NCBI GenBank assembly: GCA_005877965.1
Contig: VBNP01000106.1
Coordinates: 1 to 22,734 of the forward strand
Source of the DNA: Gammaproteobacteria bacterium
Lineage (GTDB): Bacteria; Pseudomonadota; Gammaproteobacteria; Steroidobacterales; Steroidobacteraceae
Length of the DNA: 22,734 nt
Reading direction: 5' to 3'
Position 1 is the stretch's first letter; every line of letters begins with the position of its first letter. The notes below the pieces were generated by a model, which searched no databases, was not told the DNA's origin, and saw only the letters and a list, made by a program, of their open reading frames with translations. Positions 1 to 7,413 of the stretch are shown here, piece by piece. The position numbers were made by a program, and so were the translations under genes.

Positions 1-1971
1 ATCGCCGGTTGCGGCGTCGAACCTCGGCTGGTTCAGCGGGTGGGCCATCTTGCCGACCAGCCGCAGCGCCGTTTCTCGCGGCAACCGGGTGTCGGCATCC
101 AGCGTGATGACATAGCGCACGTCGGGCGGAACGGCAGGCGGTCGCCCCCCTGGATGCAGGAAGGTCGTGTCGGTCGCGCCGCGCAGCAGCTGGTTCAATT
201 CCTGGAGCTTGCCGCGCTTGCGTTCCCATCCCATCCACCGTTTCTGCCCGTCGCTCCAGACCCGGCGACGATGCAGCAGCAGGAAGCGATCGCCTGCAGC
301 GCCCGTGCCGTGAAGACGGTTCAGGCGCTCGATGCCTGCCACCGCAATGTCGAGCAGCGCCGCGTCCCCCGCGGCGTTCTCGCTGGGGGCGTCTGTCCAG
401 TCCGAAAGCAGCGCGAAGTAGAGCTCGCCTTCGGGCGACGCCAGGTAGTGAACCTCGAGGCTCTCGAGCTGCGCTTCCAGCGCCGCGCGCGTCGTGAGAA
501 GTGTGGGCACGACTACCATCGTCCGCAGACTTGACGGGACGCCGCCGCGCAGCGCAAGGCCCGGCAGGGTCGTTGCGCCGAACCTCATCATGGCGGCCCG
601 ATTCGCCAGTGCGACGGCCGCATCGATCGACGGGATGAGGCCGAGCAGCGCGAGTGCAGCAAGGCGCAGGCCGGCGATTCCCCCGGCGTGGAGCGCCAGC
701 AACGGCACCGACAGCACGACCGCGGTGATCAGCGCGATGGCGCCGATATAGCTGCCGACGCCAGGCGCTGCGTTGAATCGGCCGGAGTGACTCCATACCG
801 AGGCCCGATAGCCGACCGTGGCTGCGAAGGCGCGTCGCCCGGCAGCGATGAGGTAGTAACCCGGATCGAGCTCGCGGCCTGCGACGGCCTTGCCGGCAGC
901 CGACAGCGCTGCTTGGGCAATCTCCAGCTCCGTCCGATTGGAGCCTCGCGCCAGCTGCTCGATCGCCCGCCGGTAAAGGTCCCGGGAGGGGAAGTCCATC
1001 GCCCCGAAGTCGCTGCCCGCACGCAGCGCTTCATCGACGAGGCTGACGCTCTCGAAGAACTCCCGCCAATCCACATCCGAGAGCAGCCGCATGCTGGTGA
1101 TGATGTTGCGCACGGTCACGTTCGAGGCGCCCTGGCGCTGATGCTCGTCGTGCACGATCGCTTCGGACGTTGTTCCTTGCGCCGCCAGCCGCTCCTGCAG
1201 CCATCGCAGAGCCGGGGTTGCTCGCGGATCCTGATCCCGCAGCCGGTGGATGAGCTGGACTACGAAGGCGGGCGCAAGCGCGGCGTGGCGTGCATGGCTG
1301 CGAATCAGGGCATCGGGCTCCGCCGGATACCCGTCGACCCCCAGTAGCCGGTCCGCCACGGCATCCGCTTCCTGGCGTGCGGCACGACTGCTTACGATGC
1401 GTGTCGCGGCACGGCGCAGATTCTCGACCAGCACGATCCGCAGCGTGATCGCGACCGCCCACAGCTCACCGATGGTGAGCGGCTGAACGCGCTGATAGGC
1501 GCGCACGAACTGGCGCAGCGTTTCCGGATCGAAACGGCTGTCGGTATGGGCAACAAAGGCCCAGGCCAGGCCGAACACGCGCGGATAGCCATTGAAGGGC
1601 CCGCTGGCAAGCTTGGGCAGCAGCCGATAGAAAGCCGGCGGGAGGTCCTGGCGCACCTCGCGGATCTGATCTTCGACGAGGTGGTAGTTATCGATCAGCC
1701 ACTCGGCGGCGGGGGTGATCGCGCGGCCTTCGGCCACGGCTGCGATGATGGCGCGATATGCCGCGAGCAGGGCCGACTCATTGTCCCTGAGCCGCACGCT
1801 CAGAGAGCGGCGGGCCGTCCGGCGCCGGGTGACCTGCTGTGCGGCCGCGAGGCTTGCCGCGTGCTGCTCGAGACGCTCGATGCTGAAGAGCTCTGCGCGC
1901 AGCACCTCGCCACTGTCCCAGGGCGAATCGGCGGAACCCCACCCCAGGACGCGAGGGACGAGAGAACTCAA
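1..1971 (-). CDS. ndvB: Cyclic beta-1,2-glucan synthase, N-terminal part (runs off left edge)
   Basis: Large inner-membrane glycosyltransferase (GT84 family) that makes periplasmic cyclic beta-1,2-glucan from UDP-glucose. The minus-strand frame is open without a stop from 2103 to base 1. It reads like the family N-terminus: AELFSIERLEQHAASLAAA near residues 25-45, a conserved block around EDQIREVRQDLPP (about 97-110) followed by AFVAHTDSRFDPETLRQF, hydrophobic segments at about 405-450, and the glycosyltransferase signature YVITLDADTRLP with its DxD at about D625/D627, then LVGKMAHPLNQPRFD. Family members are usually well over 2,000 residues, so only about a quarter is present. There is no in-frame ATG before the conserved N-terminal block. 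TTG at 1971 gives the N-terminus that looks most natural (SSLVPRVLGWGS then PWDSGEVLRAEL). TTG at 2085 and GTG at 1905 are alternatives, and none has a clear Shine-Dalgarno sequence. Identity is strong; the start is uncertain. Confidence 0.86.
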   Translation of the reverse strand, partial: MSSLVPRVLGWGSADSPWDSGEVLRAELFSIERLEQHAASLAAAQQVTRRRTARRSLSVRLRDNESALLAAYRAIIAAVAEGRAITPAAEWLIDNYHLVEDQIREVRQDLPPAFYRLLPKLASGPFNGYPRVFGLAWAFVAHTDSRFDPETLRQFVRAYQRVQPLTIGELWAVAITLRIVLVENLRRAATRIVSSRAARQEADAVADRLLGVDGYPAEPDALIRSHARHAALAPAFVVQLIHRLRDQDPRATPALRWLQERLAAQGTTSEAIVHDEHQRQGASNVTVRNIITSMRLLSDVDWREFFESVSLVDEALRAGSDFGAMDFPSRDLYRRAIEQLARGSNRTELEIAQAALSAAGKAVAGRELDPGYYLIAAGRRAFAATVGYRASVWSHSGRFNAAPGVGSYIGAIALITAVVLSVPLLALHAGGIAGLRLAALALLGLIPSIDAAVALANRAAMMRFGATTLPGLALRGGVPSSLRTMVVVPTLLTTRAALEAQLESLEVHYLASPEGELYFALLSDWTDAPSENAAGDAALLDIAVAGIERLNRLHGTGAAGDRFLLLHRRRVWSDGQKRWMGWERKRGKLQELNQLLRGATDTTFLHPGGRPPAVPPDVRYVITLDADTRLPRETALRLVGKMAHPLNQPRFDAATGD

Positions 1972-2147
1972 TTTGATCGCGCGTCGACTCGAAGGCAGGC
2001 CGCGTGCCGGATCTCCTCTGCGTCGCGGCTCGCGTCTGCGCTTTCGCCCCAGAGTCGTTCCACCTCGTCCGTCAAGCGCTTTCAAGTCGTGGTAACCATG
2101 TCTTCAGGAATGATCCTCTCTTTATGCGGTACTGTGTGAAGTCCTGA

Positions 2148-2423
2148 CCAGATCGGTACGCTGGCGGACACTCATGCAACCATCGCTCCGTCTCAGCTGG
2201 CGCTCTGTCCCGCAGGCGTGTTCTACGTCGTTTTGCACCACGGAACCTCGTCGGCTTCTACGAGGCAGGCGATCTCGTGGGTATCACGAATTTTCCGCAG
2301 GTCACACGGGCACTCGATGGATTCCTCGCCCGTCCGGCGGTCATCGGAGGTGTCGCCATCCCCGGCGGGGGGCTGATCTGCGCCGCAACGCGCGCGCAAC
2401 TTACGGCTCACGCCGGCTGGTAG
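2148..2423 (+). pseudogene. Probable remnant of a glutathione S-transferase C-terminus
   Basis: This is an open plus frame after a stop at 2145-2147, ending at TAG 2421-2423. From 2244 it reads NLVGFYEAGDLVGI, then NFPQVTRALDGFLARPAVIGG and VAIPG. The phrase 'FPxVxRALxxFLARPAV' is typical of the last helices of bacterial glutathione S-transferases. The part before about 2240 does not resemble the family, there is no thioredoxin-fold half and no plausible start, so only a C-terminal relic of about 50 residues is left. It is antisense to the last 16 bases of the prolyl oligopeptidase gene. The remaining spacer (1972-2147), upstream of the glucan synthase, shows nothing I can identify. The assignment rests on one motif and could be coincidence. 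Confidence 0.42.
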
Positions 2424-4579
2424 CCCTTCACCCCCGTCTGCCACAGCAGGAACGCGTAGGTGTCGGCCGCCTCGCGGTCCTGCTGCGCGCGGGTCGAGCC
2501 GATGCCGTGGCCCGCGTCGAAGTCGACGCGCAGCAGGATGGGCTTGCGTGAACTGCTCGCCGCCTGCAGCCGCGCGGTCATCTTCGCGACGTGAAACGGA
2601 CCGACTCTGGGATCGGTCACGCCGGTCGTGAGCAGCACCGCGGGGTAGGCCACGCCGTCCTTCACCGCCTGATAGCTGTCGATCCCCTTGAGCGCACGAT
2701 AGCCCGCCTCCTCGGAGATCGCGCCCCATTCGGGCTCTTCGCCGTAGCCGTTCTGCTCGGCGACGTAGCGTAGTGGATTCGACCAGCCGACCCCGTCGAT
2801 GACCGCGGTGAACAGCTCCGGGCGTTCCGTCATGGCGCGTCCGACGGTGATGCCGCCCGCCGAGCGTCCGCCGATCGCGAGACGCGACCGCGACGTGTAC
2901 TTCTTAGCGCACAGCTCCTCACACACATCGATCAGGTCGCGCCAGGTGTTGGGCTTGTTCATGAGCTGTCCGGCCTTGTGCCACTCGCGCCCGAATTCGC
3001 CACCGCCGCGCACGTTGGCGTAGCCCACCATGAAACCCGCGTCGATCAGTGCCAGGGCTCGTCCCGCGAAGGCCGGCGTGTAGGCGCTGAGGCCATAGGA
3101 ACCGTAGGCCGAGATCCACGCCGGCGTCCTGCCGTCGCGCTTCAGGCCCTTCCTGTGGATGAGCGAGCAGGGAATCGGCGTGCCATCCCGGGCCTTGACC
3201 AGCAGGCGCGTCGTCTCGTAAGCGCCGACATCGATCGGCGGCTTGGGAGTGAGCCCCGTGGGCGTGACCCGGCCGCGCGCGTCGGCGCTCCAGATATCCG
3301 CCGGGGTGAGCCAGCCGGTGAAGGAGAACAGCGCGCCGTCCTCGGTCGCCGTCACCGCCAGTGCCGCGAGGGTGCCGTCGAAGGGCAGCGTGATGTCCGC
3401 GACCTGGGCATCCCGCGTCACACGCCGCAGCTTGCCGAGGCCTCCATCGATCATATGAAGGTACAGGCCGTCCCGCGCCCATCCCATGCCGTGGATGACC
3501 AGGCTTCCTTCGGGGACCACCTCGGTCGCGTCCGCGACCGAGGGCGCGCCCGCCGCAGTGCTGAGGATGCGGCCGCGCGGATGACCCCTGTTGGCGAGCA
3601 GATAGAGCGTGTCGCCGTCGATCGCGGTGTCGGTGATCTCGTCCTCGAAGCCCGCCACCGCCGTCCACTGCGCCCGGTTGGCCGCGGCCTCGGCGACCGG
3701 AGCGATGAAGATACGCGTTTCCTCGCGCACGTCCGCGAGCAGCAACAGCGCATGGCGCGAGCCCTCGTGGACCACCACGTACGGCATCTGGATGCGTTCG
3801 TACTGCACACGGGGGTCCAGCCCGCGCTTCATCAGGATCGGGTCGGACTCAGGGTCGCTGCCCAGTCTGTGAAAGCGCGCCTGGCTGTCGAGGTAGCGCT
3901 CGGGCGTGTCGACGGCGCCCGTCAGCTGGTTGTAGAAGAAGCCGCTTCCGTCGGCGAGCCACTGCGGGTTGGCGTCCTCGGTGTTGGCGATGCTTTCGGG
4001 CAGGTCGCGCCCGTCGCGGACGCTCAGGATGTGCAGGATCGAGTCCTCGCTGCCGTCCTTTGAGAGGCCGTACACGACGTGTGAACCGTCGGGGGATGCC
4101 CGCCACCAGTCGAGCGACAGGTGGCTGGTCGCGCTGCTGAGCAGCGTCGGGTCGATCAGAACGCGGCTGGTGCCGCCGTCCTCGCGCACGAACAGCTTGA
4201 AGTTGTCGGCGCCCGCAGGGCGCTGCTGGTAGAAAAGCCTGCCGCCGGCGCGCTGCACGAGCAGCGTCGCCGCCGCGTCGCCCGACAGCTGCTGGATCCG
4301 CTTCAGGAGCCGGTCGCGACCGGGGATGGTGTTGAGCAGCGCGCGCGCGTGCTCATTCTGACCCCTGAGAAACGGCAGCCAGTCCGGGTCCTTGTCGTTC
4401 TCCATCCAGCGGTAGGGGTCGCTCAGGGTTTCCCCGAAATAGGTGTCCTTGACGACCGCGACCCGCGCCACCGGCGCCGGCGGGATGGCCACGGCGGCGG
4501 ACGCGCGGCGGCGCGTCAGCCATGCCGCGAACACACCCCCGGCACCGGCGAACACATCGCGACGATTGATCCCGCTCAT
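2408..4579 (-). CDS. Prolyl oligopeptidase family serine peptidase (S9A), Tat-type signal
   Basis: Serine peptidase that cleaves peptides after proline; the twin-arginine leader predicts a periplasmic location. With M1 at 4582, the N-terminus has NRRDVFAGAGGVFAAWL, a Tat motif and hydrophobic stretch, then an Ala-rich region. The S9 N-terminal signature DPYRWMEN follows at about 55-62, then a beta-propeller region. The catalytic domain has GGRSAGG with nucleophile Ser574, Asp657 in VTDPRVGPFH and His692 in DAGHG. Family motif at the nucleophile is usually GGSNGG, so R and A are variants. Total length (about 724) is normal. Two ATGs are adjacent (4582 and 4579). A GGAGG at 4590-4586 lies 3 bases from the first and 6 from the second, so I favour 4579. 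It starts 20 bases after the anti-sigma gene and probably shares its transcript. A cytoplasmic location cannot be excluded if the Tat signal is not functional. Confidence 0.92.
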   Translation of the reverse strand: MSGINRRDVFAGAGGVFAAWLTRRRASAAVAIPPAPVARVAVVKDTYFGETLSDPYRWMENDKDPDWLPFLRGQNEHARALLNTIPGRDRLLKRIQQLSGDAAATLLVQRAGGRLFYQQRPAGADNFKLFVREDGGTSRVLIDPTLLSSATSHLSLDWWRASPDGSHVVYGLSKDGSEDSILHILSVRDGRDLPESIANTEDANPQWLADGSGFFYNQLTGAVDTPERYLDSQARFHRLGSDPESDPILMKRGLDPRVQYERIQMPYVVVHEGSRHALLLLADVREETRIFIAPVAEAAANRAQWTAVAGFEDEITDTAIDGDTLYLLANRGHPRGRILSTAAGAPSVADATEVVPEGSLVIHGMGWARDGLYLHMIDGGLGKLRRVTRDAQVADITLPFDGTLAALAVTATEDGALFSFTGWLTPADIWSADARGRVTPTGLTPKPPIDVGAYETTRLLVKARDGTPIPCSLIHRKGLKRDGRTPAWISAYGSYGLSAYTPAFAGRALALIDAGFMVGYANVRGGGEFGREWHKAGQLMNKPNTWRDLIDVCEELCAKKYTSRSRLAIGGRSAGGITVGRAMTERPELFTAVIDGVGWSNPLRYVAEQNGYGEEPEWGAISEEAGYRALKGIDSYQAVKDGVAYPAVLLTTGVTDPRVGPFHVAKMTARLQAASSSRKPILLRVDFDAGHGIGSTRAQQDREAADTYAFLLWQTGVKGYQPA

Positions 4580-4602
4580 CATCCGCCTCCAGTGGCCGCA
4601 CG

Positions 4603-5280
4603 CTAGTGGGCGTCGGGGAGCCAGCGCAGGTCGTGCTGCATCTGCCCGGCGATGTCGTCGAGGTCACCCGCGCCGCGCGCCAGCACCGCGATGCTGCCCC
4701 GCTCTGCGGGCACGATGATGCCGGTCATTCCCGCCTCGTGGAAGGTGCGGCGCGCGCGCACCTGCTCGTGGCGCAGGATGAGAACCGTGGCGGGGCCGCG
4801 CGCGGTCTGTATCACCAGGTGCGGCACGTAGTGCCCGCGGAACCAGCAGCTCTGCGCGTACCTGATCCTGTCCGAGGTGACGTCGAGTGTGACGCCGGCG
4901 CCGCGCAGCGCCTCGCTTATGCCCTGGACGCTGACGTGTTGACTGGCGAGCCAGCTCTCGGGCTCGTGCTGGACGTGCGCCACGACTTCGTGGGCGAGCG
5001 TGTCGCTCGGCCGCAGCAGCCACACCCCGAGCACCGCCAGGCTCGCGAGCACGACACTCGCGGCCAGCGCCCACTGTCGCCAGGCCGGCGCCGCCCTGCC
5101 GGAACGCCGGCGCGCGAGGTCGGGCGGCCGCTCGAGCGCGCGGCGGATATCGGCATCGAGAGAGCGCATCTCGCCGTGGAAGCTGCCGCAGGCCGTGCAG
5201 GTCGCCAGGTGCTCATCGAGCGCGGGCGTCGTGGCGGTGGGATCGGCACCGATGAGCAGCCGTGCCTCCTCGCAGGTCAC
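4603..5280 (-). CDS. Zinc-finger anti-sigma factor (DUF3379-like)
   Basis: Membrane protein of 225 residues expected to hold the adjacent ECF sigma factor inactive. The start is GTG at 5280, overlapping the sigma stop by 4 bases (GTGA), which implies translational coupling and near-equal synthesis. The N-terminus carries the cytoplasmic zinc-binding anti-sigma motif: Cys3, then His24-x3-Cys28-x2-Cys31. A single membrane span lies at about 70-90 (WALAASVVLASLAVLGVWLL). A periplasmic sensor domain of about 130 residues follows, containing one further Cys in SCWFRGHYVPHLVIQT. The domain order matches the DUF3379 group of anti-sigma factors. What it senses is not visible. The linked Cys-rich peptide gene suggests metal, thiol or envelope stress, but that is inference. 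Confidence 0.85.
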   Translation of the reverse strand: MTCEEARLLIGADPTATTPALDEHLATCTACGSFHGEMRSLDADIRRALERPPDLARRRSGRAAPAWRQWALAASVVLASLAVLGVWLLRPSDTLAHEVVAHVQHEPESWLASQHVSVQGISEALRGAGVTLDVTSDRIRYAQSCWFRGHYVPHLVIQTARGPATVLILRHEQVRARRTFHEAGMTGIIVPAERGSIAVLARGAGDLDDIAGQMQHDLRWLPDAH

Positions 5281-5855
5281 GGCGGGCTCTCCCGGGGGGC
5301 GACGTCCGGGGCGGCCGTCAGCCCGCAGATGACGCGCAGCTTATTGCGCGCGCGGAACAGCCGCGTCAGCACCGCGGTGGCGGACAGCGCCAGCTCGCGG
5401 GCGATCTCCTCGGTGGAAAAACCGCCCAGGACCTGCAGGACGAGAGGCTCGCGATACTCAATGGGCAGTTTCATGATCGCATGGCGCAGCGCAAACAGCT
5501 CGCCGCCGGGTTCCGAGAGTCCGGGGCTCGCCTGGGTCTCGACCACGTCGTCCAGGGACACCAGCTCGAGGCGCTTGCGCTCGTAGAGCCGGGCGTGCTC
5601 GCGCCGGACGATGGTCAGCAGCCAGGGGCGTGCCGCGCGCGGATCCTTCAGAGTGTCCCGCGATCGCCACGCGCGCAGCAGCGCCTCCTGCACGATGTCC
5701 TCCGCGAGCGCCCGGTCGCGCGCCAGCCAGTGGGCAAAGCGCAGCAGATCCGGACGCATCGATTCGAACAGCCGCGTGATGGGCGCGCCCGCGTCCGCCG
5801 CGGGCAGCCGACCACCAACCGAGGAGACCGGGGATCCAGGCTCAGAATTGCGCAT
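5277..5855 (-). CDS. RNA polymerase sigma factor, ECF subfamily
   Basis: Alternative sigma factor of 192 residues with only regions 2 and 4, as in ECF sigmas. Region 2 is seen in PDLLRFAHWLARDRALAEDIVQEALLRAWR (split here: PDLLRFAHWLARDR and then AEDIVQEALLRAWR, about 35-64). Region 4 has LPIEYREPLVLQVLGGFSTE and the helix-turn-helix IARELALSATAVLTRLFRAR, about 128-172. It is the first gene of the operon sigma, anti-sigma, prolyl oligopeptidase. The start is ATG at 5855, with a weak ribosome site. It is divergent from the DoxX/bufferin genes at 5976, with a 120-base shared intergenic region. ECF factors usually act on their own locus and close neighbours, so these genes are the natural candidate regulon. 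I could not find a convincing ECF-type promoter by eye. Confidence 0.92.
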   Translation of the reverse strand: MRNSEPGSPVSSVGGRLPAADAGAPITRLFESMRPDLLRFAHWLARDRALAEDIVQEALLRAWRSRDTLKDPRAARPWLLTIVRREHARLYERKRLELVSLDDVVETQASPGLSEPGGELFALRHAIMKLPIEYREPLVLQVLGGFSTEEIARELALSATAVLTRLFRARNKLRVICGLTAAPDVAPRESPP

Positions 5856-5881
5856 GAGGGCTGCGGTACCTGAAGATGAGG

Positions 5882-5913
5882 ATTATACGCACGCGCCTCT
5901 GCCGCTCCGGCAA
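5882..5913 (-). promoter_or_regulatory. Possible sigma-70-type promoter of the ECF sigma operon
   Basis: On the minus strand a perfect TATAAT (5887-5882) lies 26 bases upstream of the sigma-factor ATG. A TTGCCG (5913-5908) sits upstream with a 20-base spacer, longer than the usual 16-18. If used, it would let the housekeeping sigma transcribe the ECF operon. Confidence 0.4.
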
Positions 5914-5975
5914 TATCGCGCCAGACTGCCCGGTCCTCTCGCCCAACTGTTACCGCACTCGAGACAGGAGCCCCC

Positions 5976-6458
5976 GTGAAGTTACTCGTTCAATGGCTGA
6001 TCGCCTGGCCCCGGCACGTCGCCGGGCATCTGGACTGGCTGGCTCCGCTGTTCGCCCGCCTCACCGCCGGCTGGGTATTTCTGTGGAGCGGCTGGGGCAA
6101 GCTCACCACCCTGCCGCAGGTGACCGAGAATTTCATCGGCTGGGGAATCCCCTTGCCGCACCTGCTGGCGCCATTCGTGTCGGGAGTTGAATTTTTCGGC
6201 GGACTGTTCCTGCTGCTGGGCCTGCTGACGCGCATTTCGGCGGGCGCCCTCGCCGTCACCATGATCGTCGCCATCCGCTCGGCGAAATGGGCCGATGTCG
6301 ATTCGCTCGAGACGCTGCTCGGGTTCGATGAATTCGAGTACCTGGCGCTGTTCCTGTGGCTCGCCATTGCCGGCCCGGGCGTCTTGTCCGTCGATCACTG
6401 GCTGCAGCATCGGTTCGGCCGCAGCAGCGGCGCCCCGGCTGACAAGGCGCTCGCGTGA
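5976..6458 (+). CDS. DoxX-family membrane protein
   Basis: Integral membrane protein of 160 residues, in the DoxX/DoxD-like size range. Hydrophobic helices are seen at about 22-42 (LAPLFARLTAGWVFLWSGWG), 65-82, 84-100 and 122-142, with the family-like WSGWGKL after the first helix. The GTG start at 5976 is supported by an AGGAG (5966-5970) 5 bases upstream. It is the first plus-strand gene after the divergent sigma promoter region and precedes the bufferin-type gene by 79 bases. DoxX-like genes accompany bufferin precursors in several characterised and predicted loci, including the gold- and copper-induced operon of Caulobacter. Its molecular role there is not established. Assignment to DoxX is good; function is open. 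Confidence 0.86.
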   Translation: MKLLVQWLIAWPRHVAGHLDWLAPLFARLTAGWVFLWSGWGKLTTLPQVTENFIGWGIPLPHLLAPFVSGVEFFGGLFLLLGLLTRISAGALAVTMIVAIRSAKWADVDSLETLLGFDEFEYLALFLWLAIAGPGVLSVDHWLQHRFGRSSGAPADKALA

Positions 6459-6473
6459 CAAATCGCCGCTCGT

Positions 6474-6505
6474 CCCGGTCTGCTCTCTGACCGGGCCTCA
6501 CCCGG
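6474..6505 (+). promoter_or_regulatory. Two mutually exclusive hairpins between doxX and the bufferin gene
   Basis: CCCGGTC (6474-6480) pairs perfectly with GACCGGG (6489-6495) around an 8-base loop. The 3' half of that stem (CCGGG, 6491-6495) can instead pair with CCCGG (6501-6505). The two folds cannot coexist. The first could act as an RNA-processing or stability element upstream of the bufferin ribosome site. There is no T-run, so it is not a standard terminator. Confidence 0.4.
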
Positions 6506-6537
6506 CCAGATCTTCTACAGCAACGAGGAATGCACCC

Positions 6538-6801
6538 ATGCGATTGAAAAACAGCTCCGGCCTGGCCGTTGCAACCGCCGCCGCCATGCTCTTCGGCACC
6601 GGCCTGATCAGCACCGCCGTCGCCGGCACTGACGCCAAGACCCAGTGCGCGGGCGTGAACGCCTGCAAGGGTCAGTCGGCCTGCAAGGGCGCCAACAACG
6701 CCTGCAAGGGCCAGAACTCCTGCAAGGGCAAGGGTTTCCTGGAAATGAGCAAGAAGGAGTGCGCGGCGGCGAAAGAGAAGATGAAGAGCGACAGCAAGTA
6801 A
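6538..6801 (+). CDS. bufA: Bufferin-type (BufA2-like) Cys-rich exported peptide
   Basis: Precursor of 87 residues. A Sec signal peptide spans about 1-30 (hydrophobic LAVATAAAMLFGTGLISTAVAG, here divided as LAVATAAAMLFG and TGLISTAVAG). The mature part is short, Lys-rich and low in complexity, with six Cys: 37, 43, 49, 56, 62 and 75. Four units of the form xACKGQ (NACKGQ, SACKGA, NACKGQ, NSCKGK) correspond to repeated GCCTGCAAGGG-like DNA with an 18-21-base period. Peptides of this type (bufferins, BufA1/BufA2) are exported ribosomal peptides whose Cys are modified by an MNIO (DUF692) enzyme with a partner (BufC), giving copper-binding products. I assign BufA2 from the CKGx repeat and Lys-rich tail. 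The start at 6538 is chosen because GAGGA (6524-6528) lies 9 bases upstream and it gives an intact signal peptide. No BufB or BufC gene is next to it or elsewhere in the window, which is unusual. Confidence 0.82.
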   Translation: MRLKNSSGLAVATAAAMLFGTGLISTAVAGTDAKTQCAGVNACKGQSACKGANNACKGQNSCKGKGFLEMSKKECAAAKEKMKSDSK

Positions 6802-6814
6802 CAACGGCCCCCTG

Positions 6815-6847
6815 CCGCGCGCCGGCACGCTCCCGGCGCGCGGTTTT
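6815..6847 (+). terminator. Intrinsic terminator or attenuator after the bufferin gene
   Basis: A perfect 11-base-pair GC stem, CCGCGCGCCGG (6815-6825) with CCGGCGCGCGG (6833-6843), has a 7-base loop and is followed at once by TTTT (6844-6847). It starts 13 bases after the bufferin stop and ends 29 bases before the next start. It should stop most transcripts, making the peptide mRNA more abundant than the downstream gene's. Confidence 0.8.
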
Positions 6848-6876
6848 GCCCGCCGTCGAACCCAACGGGAGCGCGC

Positions 6877-7413
6877 ATGAGGATCCCGGAAAAGCCGTGG
6901 TGGCAGTACCGCTGGTATCTGCGACCGTTCTTCTGGAACCAGAGACGCAAGTACGGCCAGGTGTTGAAATCCGCGCTGCTGTGGGGACGCTCGCCGCGGG
7001 TCTTTCTCGGCGTGGCGTCGCTCTACGGCGCGCTCGAGCGCAAGAGTTCTCCGCTCGAGCCTGCGCTGCGCTCGCTGCTGTCGCTGCACGTCGCGCAGCT
7101 CAATGCGTGCCGTTTCTGCGTGGACATGAACTCGGCGTTGCTCGAGGCCCGGGCAGGCTCGAGCTCCAGGAGCGAGGCGCTGCCGCGGTGGCGTGACAGC
7201 GGCGTATTCAGCGAACGCGAGCAGGCCGCGCTCGGCTACGCCGAGGTCATGAGCCGCGGCGAGTTCCCGGTGAGCGAGCAACTCACGCGGCGCCTGCACG
7301 GCTGCTTCGAGGATGACGCGATCGTCGAGCTCACCGCCCTGATCGCCTTTCAGCTCCTCTCGAGCCGATTCAACAGCGCGCTGGAGGTGCCGTCACAGGG
7401 TTTCTCCGGCTAG
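6877..7413 (+). CDS. Carboxymuconolactone decarboxylase-like (AhpD-type) protein
   Basis: Protein of 178 residues with the all-helical CMD/AhpD fold signature LHVAQLNACRFCVDMNSALL (about 70-89). Cys78 and Cys81 form the CxxC, the redox pair in the AhpD type. The His that follows the CxxC in AhpD is not seen here. The downstream stretch FSEREQAALGYAEVMSRGEF also fits the family. The Trp/Arg-rich N-terminus (PWWQYRWYLRPFFWNQRR) may associate with the membrane. It begins 75 bases after the bufferin gene, beyond a strong terminator, so it is read by readthrough or from its own promoter. A peroxidatic or thiol-reducing role beside a Cys-rich peptide is plausible but inferred. Its stop codon overlaps the stop of convergent hrpB in the shared bases CTAG (7410-7413). 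Confidence 0.83.
   Translation: MRIPEKPWWQYRWYLRPFFWNQRRKYGQVLKSALLWGRSPRVFLGVASLYGALERKSSPLEPALRSLLSLHVAQLNACRFCVDMNSALLEARAGSSSRSEALPRWRDSGVFSEREQAALGYAEVMSRGEFPVSEQLTRRLHGCFEDDAIVELTALIAFQLLSSRFNSALEVPSQGFSG

Noticed and set aside
40..1486. Plus-strand frames at 40, 494, 688 and 1250
   Set aside because: All are opposite the cyclic glucan synthase frame, which shows clear family motifs.
2174..2551. Plus frame of 125 codons beginning at 2174
   Set aside because: Arg-rich with no family features, and half of it is antisense to the peptidase gene.
6295..6537. Longer start for the bufferin gene reaching into doxX
   Set aside because: The extra part is a shadow of doxX and would bury the signal peptide in the middle of the protein.
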